Below the pieces are notes generated by a model. That model was given only the letters and a program-made list of their open reading frames with translations. It had not been told where the DNA came from and made no database searches. Shown piece by piece: positions 1 to 5,439 of a DNA stretch of 10,469 nt. Both the position numbers and the translations under genes were made by a program. Position 1 is the stretch's first letter; the number at the start of each line of letters is the position of its first letter. Origin of the DNA: Desulfovibrionaceae bacterium UBA930 (GTDB taxonomy: Bacteria; Desulfobacterota; Desulfovibrionia; Desulfovibrionales; Desulfovibrionaceae); the NCBI GenBank assembly GCA_002293605.1, contig DBDO01000008.1, positions 1-10,469 on the forward strand, in the 5' to 3' direction.

Positions 1-892
1 CGAGCTGCGCATCGCCGATGCTCGCGCACAGAGCGGCCAGATTGCGCGGCGTTTGCGCGTCTGTAGCGGCCAAAGGCAGCACAATGCTGACCCTGCACGG
101 CTCCGGCGAGTCTGGGCCAAGGCGCTCGGCGCGGCATGCGGCCCTTTCAAGAGCGCTCGGGGGGGGCATCCGCTCTGCGAACATGCCTTGCAGCCGGGTG
201 AATATCCAGGTTTCGCGCATCAGTTCTTTGTTGCCGGTGCTGAGTGAACTGTTGTCCAGGCGCGTGGTGAAGGCGCAGGTCACTTGCGGGATATGCGTAA
301 AATCATAGTGCCGGGCCATGCGCAACCACAAATCCCAGTCTTCGTGGGCGCGAAGGTATTCTGCAAAGAGGCCGGATCGAGTGAGGCAGTCCCGCTCATG
401 CATGACGCAAAGCGTTGGCGTTATATTGCCCCGGCAGAGCCTCTGCAAAGAAAAGGGCACGGAATAGGGAATTTTGGAGTAAAGGGTTTGATAGGCACCG
501 TTGCTGCGCTGCTGCATGTCCTGCCGCGCGTCCGTATAGGCCACGGGGCGTTTGCTGCGGCTCAAAAAAGCGTGCAGCGTCGCAAGGTGCTGCTCGAAAT
601 AATAGTCATCGTCATCAAGATGGGCGATGTATTTGCCTTGTGATGCCGCCATGCCTGTATTTCTCGCGGCGGCTATGCCTTTGTTGCGCTCATGCGTGAG
701 CAGACGAATGGACATGCGCCGGGCAAAAGCATCCACCAGGGGGGAAACGTCCTCGCCCGCATCGTTGACCACGAGCGCTTCATAGTCGCCAAAGGTCTGA
801 CAAGCAATGCTTTCAAGCGCCCGAGACAGCAGGTCCGGCCGATTGTAGGTGGGCACGATTACGGAAACAGCCGGAGTTGTGCTATTGGGCAT
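1..892 (-). CDS. Family 2 glycosyltransferase, possibly two-domain (3' part beyond window)
   Basis: Probably transfers a sugar from a nucleotide-sugar donor to a surface polysaccharide or glycoprotein in the cytoplasm; donor and acceptor cannot be read from sequence. It starts at an ATG (892) preceded by a weak GAGAG, and 297 codons are visible before the window edge. The first GT-A domain opens with VSVIVPTYNRPDLLSRAL (residues 9-26), has an acidic nucleotide-binding stretch HLDDDDYY (91-98) and the acceptor-side HEDWDLWLRMA motif (183-193). From about residue 267, RVSIVLPLAATDAQ looks like the first beta strand of a second GT2 domain, so the full protein may be a tandem glycosyltransferase. 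It lies 92 bp downstream of fliM on the same strand, so it may modify flagellin or envelope glycans, but that is only context. An 8-nt poly-C run in the coding strand lies between the two domains. Family call is firm; specific role unknown. Confidence 0.88.
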   Translation of the reverse strand, partial: MPNSTTPAVSVIVPTYNRPDLLSRALESIACQTFGDYEALVVNDAGEDVSPLVDAFARRMSIRLLTHERNKGIAAARNTGMAASQGKYIAHLDDDDYYFEQHLATLHAFLSRSKRPVAYTDARQDMQQRSNGAYQTLYSKIPYSVPFSLQRLCRGNITPTLCVMHERDCLTRSGLFAEYLRAHEDWDLWLRMARHYDFTHIPQVTCAFTTRLDNSSLSTGNKELMRETWIFTRLQGMFAERMPPPSALERAACRAERLGPDSPEPCRVSIVLPLAATDAQTPRNLAALCASIGDAQL

Positions 893-984
893 GGCGCTCT
901 CGGGATAGGGGGAACGAAAGCCTCAAAGTTCACCCATACTGAGCCTGAAGGCAAGCCGCCTCAAGGTCTGTTGACCCAAAGGCC

Positions 985-1965
985 TCAGGTATATTTAGGG
1001 TCTTCTTCCTTGATGATCTGCAAGGCCATATTGCCTTTGACCGTGCCGCACACCCCCCAGAACTTGGTCACGCCCGCAAGGGTGGCCTCCAAAAGTTCGT
1101 CCGTGTCCGTATCCAGCAGGATCACATCGCCCGGCTTGAGCCGCAGCAACTGGTTGCCGGTGATTTTGGCGTTGCCGAAATGCACCTTCAGTTCCACCGG
1201 CGTTTCCAGAATGCGCTCCTTGAGGCGGGCCACCCAGGCGTGGTCGATTTCCAGGCGCTCCGTTTGAAAGCTGGCGTGCAGCTTGGAGCGAATGGGTTCT
1301 ATGGTGGCGTACGGCAGGCAGATGATCAGCGAGCCTATGGCCGTTTCCAGCTCCACCTCAAAGGTGATTACCACCACCACATCGCTTGGCGGCACAATGG
1401 CCGCGAACTGGGGGTTAATCTCCGAGCGGGTAAGCTCAAGGCTGACATCGTGCACCGGGCGCCAGGATTCCTCCATATTATGGAGTACAATCTTGATCAC
1501 CTTTTCCACAATGGCCTGCTCGATGCGCGTAAATTCGCGCCCCTCGATTTTGGGCTGGCTGCCCTGCCCGCCGAAAAAACTTTCCACCAGGGCAAAAACC
1601 AGGCGGGCGTCCACCACGGCGAGCGCGTTGCCGCGCAGGGGTTCCATTTTGAAGATATTGATGCTGGTCGGCACGGGCAGGGAGCGCACGAAATCGCCGA
1701 ACTTGGTCATGTCAATGGATAGGGGGTTTAATTCCACCCGTTTGCGCAAGGTATTGGAGAGCGCATTGGTGCACAGGCGGGAAAAGCGGTCGTTGACTAT
1801 TTCCAGCACGGGCATGCGCCCGCGAATGATGCGGTCCTGATTGGCGAGATCAAAAGGGACGATGCCTGAATCGTCAAGATGGGCGTCTGTTTCCGCCTCT
1901 ATATCGCCGCCGGAAAGTCCGCGCAGCAGGGCGTCAACCTCGTCCTGCGCCAAAATTTTGTTCAT
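985..1965 (-). CDS. fliM: Flagellar motor switch protein FliM
   Basis: Component of the cytoplasmic C-ring (with FliG and FliN) that receives phosphorylated CheY and sets flagellar rotation direction. The 326-residue length is usual for FliM. The N terminus carries the CheY-P-binding peptide (LAQDEVDALL, residues 5-14), followed by a linker and the start of the middle domain (about 37 onward). The FliG-contacting GGxG loop appears as FFGGQGS (130-136). The C-terminal SpoA/FliN-like domain covers about 250-320, with RLKPGDVILLD (275-285) as its typical core. The ATG at 1965 is supported by a strong GGAGG 8 nt upstream. The gene follows fur on the same strand, separated by a palindromic element, and precedes a glycosyltransferase gene. 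No other flagellar gene is visible here, so it seems detached from a larger flagellar operon, or that operon lies outside the window. Confidence 0.97.
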   Translation of the reverse strand: MNKILAQDEVDALLRGLSGGDIEAETDAHLDDSGIVPFDLANQDRIIRGRMPVLEIVNDRFSRLCTNALSNTLRKRVELNPLSIDMTKFGDFVRSLPVPTSINIFKMEPLRGNALAVVDARLVFALVESFFGGQGSQPKIEGREFTRIEQAIVEKVIKIVLHNMEESWRPVHDVSLELTRSEINPQFAAIVPPSDVVVVITFEVELETAIGSLIICLPYATIEPIRSKLHASFQTERLEIDHAWVARLKERILETPVELKVHFGNAKITGNQLLRLKPGDVILLDTDTDELLEATLAGVTKFWGVCGTVKGNMALQIIKEEDPKYT

Positions 1966-2029
1966 ATGCCCTTCCTCCCGCCCTCTTCCTCAGCTATCCA
2001 AAAAGACATGCAAAGAGCAGGCCATAAAA

Positions 2030-2213
2030 AAGGAACCGCTGATAAAGCCCTATTCCTTAAGGAAACGCTGAATAATTTCCGTTTTGCTGCGTTGCTCGGT
2101 TTTTCCCTCCGGGGGCAGGACCATCGATCCAGCCCCCATCGGGAAAGAAGCTCTCGCCTTGCCAAACGAAATAACTACGCGTTTCCTCAAAGCTCATTAA
2201 TCAGTGCTTCCTT
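2030..2213. repeat. 184-bp imperfect palindromic element (MITE-like) between fur and fliM
   Basis: The two ends are inverted copies: 2030-2046 (AAGGAACCGCTGATAAA) against the reverse complement of 2197-2213 (AAGGAAGCACTGATTAA), 14 of 17 identical. A second block, AGGAAACGC at 2060-2068, is exactly repeated inverted at 2179-2187. The centre can fold as TTTCCC (2102-2107) and GGGGGC (2111-2116) against GCCCCC (2132-2137) and GGGAAA (2141-2146). Most of the element could therefore form one long interrupted hairpin. A perfect TTCCTTAAGGAA palindrome sits at 2053-2064. There is no convincing coding potential and no clear target duplication. It could be a non-autonomous transposon relic, or an RNA-processing or termination structure between fur and fliM. 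The inverted repeat is seen directly; mobility is inferred. Confidence 0.7.
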
Positions 2214-2673
2214 AAGGCTTCTGTCTGCCTTCCGCCTGGCCGCTGCGGGAGCGGCAGCCTTCGCACATGCCATAAAGAACCATACGGTGCGAGGTCAGCG
2301 TGAAGCCGTTCTTTTCGGCAAGTTCGTTCTGCAGGCGTTCAATAGTGCTGTCCATCACTTCCTGCGTCTTGCCGCAGGCGGTGCAGATAAGATGATCGTG
2401 GTGGCTGTCGTCTTCAATAGGCTCATAGCGGGCCGTACTTTCACCAAAGTGCAACTCTTTGGCAAGGCCCGCATCGCACAAGAGCTTTAAAGTTCTGTAC
2501 ACCGTGGCCTGACCGATGCTGCCGTCCTTTTTGCAGACGACATTGTACAGCTCTTCCGTGCTCAAATGCTTTCCAGATTTGAAAAACACCTCTACAATCA
2601 AACGCCGCTGCGGCGTATTTTTCAGACCATTTTCGGCAATATAGTCGCTGAATATGCGTAGGGGATCCTGCAT
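2212..2673 (-). CDS. Fur-family metal-responsive transcriptional repressor
   Basis: Cytoplasmic DNA-binding regulator that uses a bound metal to repress iron uptake (Fur) or peroxide-stress (PerR) genes. With the ATG at 2673 it has 153 residues, typical for the family. A TTG six bases upstream would add two residues; the ATG is preferred, with GGGAGG about 10 nt before it. The winged helix covers about 1-85, with recognition-helix sequence GQATVYRTLKLL (54-65). The dimerisation domain has the HHDH metal motif (91-94), C97-x2-C100 and C137-x2-C140 for a structural zinc, plus H37, E84 and H129 at places where family metal ligands occur. Fur versus PerR or Zur cannot be settled by eye, so no gene symbol is given. 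Its stop codon lies at the border of the palindromic element at 2030-2213. It diverges from the tRNA-Asn gene. Confidence 0.93.
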   Translation of the reverse strand: MQDPLRIFSDYIAENGLKNTPQRRLIVEVFFKSGKHLSTEELYNVVCKKDGSIGQATVYRTLKLLCDAGLAKELHFGESTARYEPIEDDSHHDHLICTACGKTQEVMDSTIERLQNELAEKNGFTLTSHRMVLYGMCEGCRSRSGQAEGRQKP

Positions 2674-2715
2674 ATGCAACCGGCCTCCCTGAAAGTAACA
2701 TTCCCGTCAGGACAG

Positions 2716-2745
2716 AGGATACAGTACTTTGCGGTTGTTGCGCAA
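2716..2745 (-). promoter_or_regulatory. Candidate sigma-70 promoter for the fur-family gene
   Basis: On the minus strand TTGCGC (2745-2740) and TATCCT (2721-2716) are separated by 18 nt and sit 43 bp upstream of the ATG at 2673. The match is moderate. No clear Fur box or PerR box was seen around it. Confidence 0.35.
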
Positions 2746-2841
2746 GAGGCCCTGAGCCCGCCCCGCCCCAGGGGGAAAGGGGGCATGGCGGCCCCGCCTG
2801 CGCGGCACGCGAAAAAAAATACATCCTCGACAAAAAAATAC

Positions 2842-2871
2842 TTGACGGATGAAGGCCTTCAGGGGTAAACG
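2842..2871 (+). promoter_or_regulatory. Candidate promoter for tRNA-Asn
   Basis: TTGACG (2842-2847) is a 5-of-6 match to the -35 consensus. A weak -10 (TAAACG, 2866-2871, 18-nt spacing; GTAAAC at 17 nt) follows, about 31 bp before the mature tRNA 5' end. Position and AT-rich upstream sequence (A-tracts at 2812-2838) fit a stable-RNA promoter, but the -10 is poor. Confidence 0.45.
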
Positions 2872-2901
2872 TCTCTTCCTGCACGGCAAAGCGCGCAGTA
2901 T

Positions 2902-2977
2902 TCCCCGGTAGCTCAGCTGGCAGAGCGGGTGACTGTTAATCACTAGGTCCGCGGTTCAATCCCGTGCCGGGGAGCCA
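2902..2977 (+). tRNA. tRNA-Asn (anticodon GTT), CCA encoded
   Basis: The full cloverleaf can be drawn. The acceptor stem pairs TCCCCGG (2902-2908) with CCGGGGA (2967-2973), with discriminator G2974 and encoded CCA (2975-2977). The D arm contains GCTCAGCTGGCAGAGC. The anticodon stem is GGTGA/TCACT around the loop CTGTTAA, giving anticodon GTT for asparagine. The T arm is CGCGG-TTCAATC-CCGTG. It stands alone, in opposite orientation to the fur-family gene, and is followed at once by a terminator. tRNA genes often serve as integration sites, which is relevant to the toxin-antitoxin islet downstream. Confidence 0.97.
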
Positions 2978-2985
2978 GAAAAATC

Positions 2986-3019
2986 AAGCACTTACAGAGA
3001 AATCTGTAAGTGCTTTTTT
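2986..3019 (+). terminator. Intrinsic terminator after tRNA-Asn
   Basis: A perfect 13-bp stem (AAGCACTTACAGA, 2986-2998, with its complement at 3003-3015) closes on a GAAA tetraloop (2999-3002) and runs into a T-tract ending at 3019. It lies 9 nt after the tRNA CCA. The A-rich left flank could also let it work weakly from the other side. Confidence 0.92.
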
Positions 3020-3185
3020 CTTTGAATTAGTGTATATATTTTTCATTAGACATCGTCAGATGCGCGCCAACCGGAAGTCGGAGAATCTCATATCCTATCG
3101 TTTCCCTTCCGGGGAAATTCGACGTACTACGCCTGGAAACAGGTGAAATAGCCCGATGCCTTTTTTACCAGAAAAAGAGACTGTT
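3020..3185 (+). other. AT-rich gap before the antitoxin gene, possible promoter
   Basis: This 166-bp stretch has no convincing gene. TATATT (3035-3040) inside TGTATATATT, and TTGAAT (3022-3027), are possible promoter pieces but do not form one well-spaced pair. Base composition becomes visibly richer in A and T than the flanking fur and phn genes, matching the start of the toxin-antitoxin islet. No duplicated tRNA 3' end was found within it. Confidence 0.35.
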
Positions 3186-3368
3186 ATGGAAAAACAACAA
3201 GCTTGGGATTATGCTTTGGGCATGATCAAAGTAGACGGATTGGAGCCCAGCCCGGAGTTTTTGGCTATGGCGGAAAAGGAAAAGCGCGGTGAAATGACCC
3301 TGGAGGACATCAAACGGACTCTGGACGCCAAATATAAGCTGAAAGAAAAAACGGTTTCCGATGAATGA
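3186..3368 (+). CDS. VbhA-like antitoxin of a Fic toxin-antitoxin pair
   Basis: A 60-residue, mostly helical, charged protein. By family knowledge (VbhA/VbhT of Bartonella; class I Fic inhibition), such proteins clamp the Fic toxin and insert an inhibitory helix that blocks productive ATP binding. Residues about 5-25 (QAWDYALGMIKVDGLEPSPEF) match the family pattern of an inhibitory helix followed by G-L-x-P-S/D-P. The expected [S/T]-x3-E-[G/N] motif reads M-I-K-V-D-G at 13-18, so the first position is not S or T and the key Glu is Asp. The start at 3186 was chosen over an upstream in-frame ATG at 3156 because GAGA lies about 8 nt before it and it gives the usual length. Its stop overlaps the fic ATG by 8 bp, indicating translational coupling. 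The partner toxin is broken, so the gene may be an orphaned antitoxin. Confidence 0.78.
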   Translation: MEKQQAWDYALGMIKVDGLEPSPEFLAMAEKEKRGEMTLEDIKRTLDAKYKLKEKTVSDE

Positions 3369-3996
3369 CGACCCCTATATCTATCCTCACACGGAGATAC
3401 TGAAAAATATTTTTAACGAACGGAATGAGGAGAGATTCAAACAAATTGAAGCTGATTACACCGGGTTCCGCATCAGGGAACTTATGGATTCACCCATCAA
3501 AGGCGCTTACGGTTTTTCTCACTTGTGCCAGCTTCATCAGTATATTTTTCAGGATATATTCGACTGGGCAGGACAAATAAGAACAATCAACATAGAAAAA
3601 GCGGAAAGCGTCCTGGGCGGCCTGTCCGTTGAATATTCAGATGCGCTGGCGATCAAGACGCATCTTGATGCATCTCTAAAAAATCTTAACACAATCAACT
3701 AGAAAATCTTAGATATTGATAAACAAGCTGAGATTTTTTCACGTTGTATGACGGATATATGGAAAGTGCATCCATTCCGCGAAGGCAATACCCGTACTAT
3801 TGTCACGTTCTGTTGTGATTTTGCCGACCGCCATAAATTTCCCTTGGACAGGGCATTATTTAAAGATAACAGCGTCTATGTGCGTACCGCTTTGGTCGCA
3901 GCGTCAGCCGTGTTTCATGATCTTGGCGATAAATCAAACCTTGAATTTCTTATACGTATTGTCCGGGATGCCCTTGAGCGCGGACGTTCACAATAA
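3361..3996 (+). pseudogene. fic: fic-family AMP-transferase toxin, interrupted by one in-frame TAG
   Basis: Fic proteins transfer AMP (or another nucleotide part) from ATP to a target hydroxyl and can poison the cell. The frame from 3361 to 3996 (212 codons with stops) is one continuous Fic domain except for TAG at 3700-3702. Before it are typical N-terminal parts (AYGFSHLCQLHQYIFQDIFD; target-docking flap near RTINIEKAES). After it comes the catalytic loop HPFREGNTRT (codons 137-146), with catalytic His137 and the acidic Glu141, GN and Arg145. The last Arg of the canonical HxFx[D/E]GNGRxxR is Val here. The stop sits after LNTIN, where related proteins commonly have Trp, so TGG to TAG is the simplest cause. 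An internal ATG at 3748 has no good ribosome site and would lack half the fold. Likely inactive; a sequencing error or readthrough is not excluded. Confidence 0.87.
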
Positions 3997-4285
3997 CCGG
4001 AAAACAGCCATGTTGGTCTGGCCGAGATAGGGCGTGTATAATTATGCCGGTCAGCCTCAAACCCTTGACTCTCTTTACAATTAGGGACGCAAGCGGGGTA
4101 TTTAGCATATGCCGTATTGATCGCCCCCCCCAAATATATCCGGAACTTCCGCGCACTGCCAGCATTGGCAACTCACCTCACCCCAGGACTTTCACACAAT
4201 CGCCACCTGACGGAAATCCTTTCTTCACCCTGGTCTGGGATAAGCCCTCCTCATGGTTACGGAATATGTATACCAAGAGGTGAAT
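3997..4285 (+). other. Gap and putative leader upstream of phnG
   Basis: These 289 bp separate the fic remnant from phnG. No convincing gene or known riboswitch was recognised, and no clear Pho box was seen. Visible items are a good -10 candidate near 4037, a run of eight C (4124-4131), a small GCCA/TGGC hairpin near 4157-4168, and the phnG ribosome site at 4276-4280. If transcription starts just after 4042, the phn mRNA would carry a leader of roughly 235 nt. Confidence 0.4.
4013..4042 (+). promoter_or_regulatory. Candidate promoter of the phn operon
   Basis: A perfect TATAAT (4037-4042) is preceded, with an 18-nt spacer, by TTGGTC (4013-4018; only TTG matches). It is the best sigma-70-like -10 between fic and phnG and lies on the correct strand, about 240 bp from the phnG start. 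The weak -35 would fit a promoter that needs an activator, but no PhoB-type direct repeat was identified. Confidence 0.4.
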
Positions 4286-4753
4286 ATGTTACAACGCAAA
4301 CGCCGCATGGCCGCTCTGGCCCTTGCGGATGAGGCCGCCCTTGAAGAGGCGGCAACGCGGCTTGCCGCATCTTTTTCCTATACCTTTCTTCGCCGACCGG
4401 AAGCCGGGCTCCTGATGGTGGAAGGCAGGGCCGGCAATTCCGGCCAGCGTTTCAACCTGGGTGAAATGCTTGTCACCCGCTGCGTGGTGCGCTTGCAACA
4501 AAAGCGGCAAAACGGGCAGGACAGCGCGGCAACGGAAGGCTATTCTTTTATCCAGGGCAACCGTCCGCGCCATGCGGAGCTTGCCGCCGTCTTTGACGCC
4601 CTGTTGCAACAGGAAGATCAGGCTGAAGACCTTGAGCGTTCGCTCATAGAACCGCTGGCCGCCAAGCGTAGCGAAGCATTGCAGAAAGGCGCGGAAAAAA
4701 CAGCAACAACCAGGGTGGACTTTTTCACGCTGGTACGGGGGGAAGACGCATGA
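4286..4753 (+). CDS. phnG: C-P lyase core complex subunit PhnG
   Basis: Subunit of the carbon-phosphorus lyase core (PhnGHIJ). With PhnI it takes part in coupling phosphonate to the ribose of ATP, releasing adenine. The 155 residues agree with E. coli PhnG (about 150). Family blocks are clear: GNSGQRFNLGEMLVTRCVVR (50-69), GYSFIQGNRPRHAEL (85-99), and the C-terminal TRVDFFTLVRGEDA (142-155). The ATG at 4286 was chosen because AGAGG (4276-4280) lies 5 nt upstream; an earlier in-frame ATG at 4253 would add 11 residues with no family counterpart. About 10 extra residues (near 72-82) lie between the VVRL and GYS blocks compared with E. coli. First gene of the operon; its stop overlaps the phnH start by 4 bp (ATGA). 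Confidence 0.96.
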   Translation: MLQRKRRMAALALADEAALEEAATRLAASFSYTFLRRPEAGLLMVEGRAGNSGQRFNLGEMLVTRCVVRLQQKRQNGQDSAATEGYSFIQGNRPRHAELAAVFDALLQQEDQAEDLERSLIEPLAAKRSEALQKGAEKTATTRVDFFTLVRGEDA

Positions 4754-5439
4754 GCACGCTTTCCATTGCTACCGCTCCGGGCTTCGCAAGGCCTGTTGAT
4801 GACGCCCAGGCGGTATTTCGCGCCGTTCTTCAGGCCCTTTCCCGTCCGGGTATGTTCGTCTGCCTGCCCGCCCTGCCGCCTTCTTTGGCAAGAGACGAGA
4901 TGACGCAAGGCATGCTGGCCCTGGCCCTGGCCCTTTGCGATCAGGACAGCCCGCTCTGGCTGGATTCCGCTGCGGATAGCCCGCAAACGCGCCATCATCT
5001 GCGCTTTCACTGCGCAAGCCCCTTTGCCGCGGCCCCGGAACAGGCTGCCTTTGCCTTTATCTCCCGGCCTGAAAGCATGCCGCGCCTCTCCGCCTTTCAT
5101 GCCGGACGGGCGGATTTTCCCGACCGCTCCGCGACCCTGGTGATCCGCGTGGATTGCAGCGCCGAAGCGCCTGAATCGGAAGTTATGGAAGTGACCGGGC
5201 CGGGCGTGAAAGGCAATGAACGCGGAATCTGGCAAGCCTTCCGCCTTGGCGGTCTGCCCGCATGGTTCTGGACGGATTGGCGCGATAACCAGGCCCTGTA
5301 CCCCCTGGGGGTGGATGTCATTTTTGTGGAGAGCGCAAACAGCGGCCAAGGCGCGCCTTCAGTCCGGATACTTGGACTTCCGCGCACGGCCCGGGTCAGA
5401 AAGGCCGTGAATGCCAAGGAGGGCTCTTTATGTATGTAG
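4750..5439 (+). CDS. phnH: C-P lyase core complex subunit PhnH
   Basis: Structural subunit of the C-P lyase core complex. The E. coli PhnH fold is related to PLP-dependent transferases but has no known catalytic site. At 229 residues it is longer than E. coli PhnH (about 194), mainly at the C terminus and in loops. Recognisable parts are PGFARPVDDAQAVFRAVLQA (10-29), LSRPGM (30-35), LRFHCASP in the middle, EVTGPGVKG, YPLGVDVIFV, and LGLPRTARV near the end, matching the family's PLGIDL and IPRTT segments. The ATG overlaps the phnG stop (ATGA) and the 3' end overlaps phnI by 10 bp, so it is probably translated by coupling with both neighbours. Its sequence is less conserved than PhnI or PhnJ, as usual for this subunit; position in the operon makes the call secure. 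Confidence 0.94.
   Translation: MSTLSIATAPGFARPVDDAQAVFRAVLQALSRPGMFVCLPALPPSLARDEMTQGMLALALALCDQDSPLWLDSAADSPQTRHHLRFHCASPFAAAPEQAAFAFISRPESMPRLSAFHAGRADFPDRSATLVIRVDCSAEAPESEVMEVTGPGVKGNERGIWQAFRLGGLPAWFWTDWRDNQALYPLGVDVIFVESANSGQGAPSVRILGLPRTARVRKAVNAKEGSLCM

Noticed and set aside
1962..2165. Minus-strand 67-codon open frame overlapping the fliM start
   Set aside because: It runs through the palindromic element, is rich in Arg and Trp without any family pattern, and overlaps the well-supported fliM start and ribosome site.
2951..3140. Possible att duplication of the tRNA-Asn 3' end in the islet
   Set aside because: Only short matches such as CCGGGGA were found near 3110; not long enough to support an integration site.
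3748..3996. Independent small gene starting at the internal ATG of fic
   Set aside because: No ribosome site at suitable distance, and the reading frame is the continuous C-terminal half of the Fic domain.
4044..4283. Short plus-strand open frame in the fic-phnG gap
   Set aside because: No recognisable family, no good ribosome site, runs through the C8 tract and past the phnG ribosome site; the gap is better read as leader sequence.
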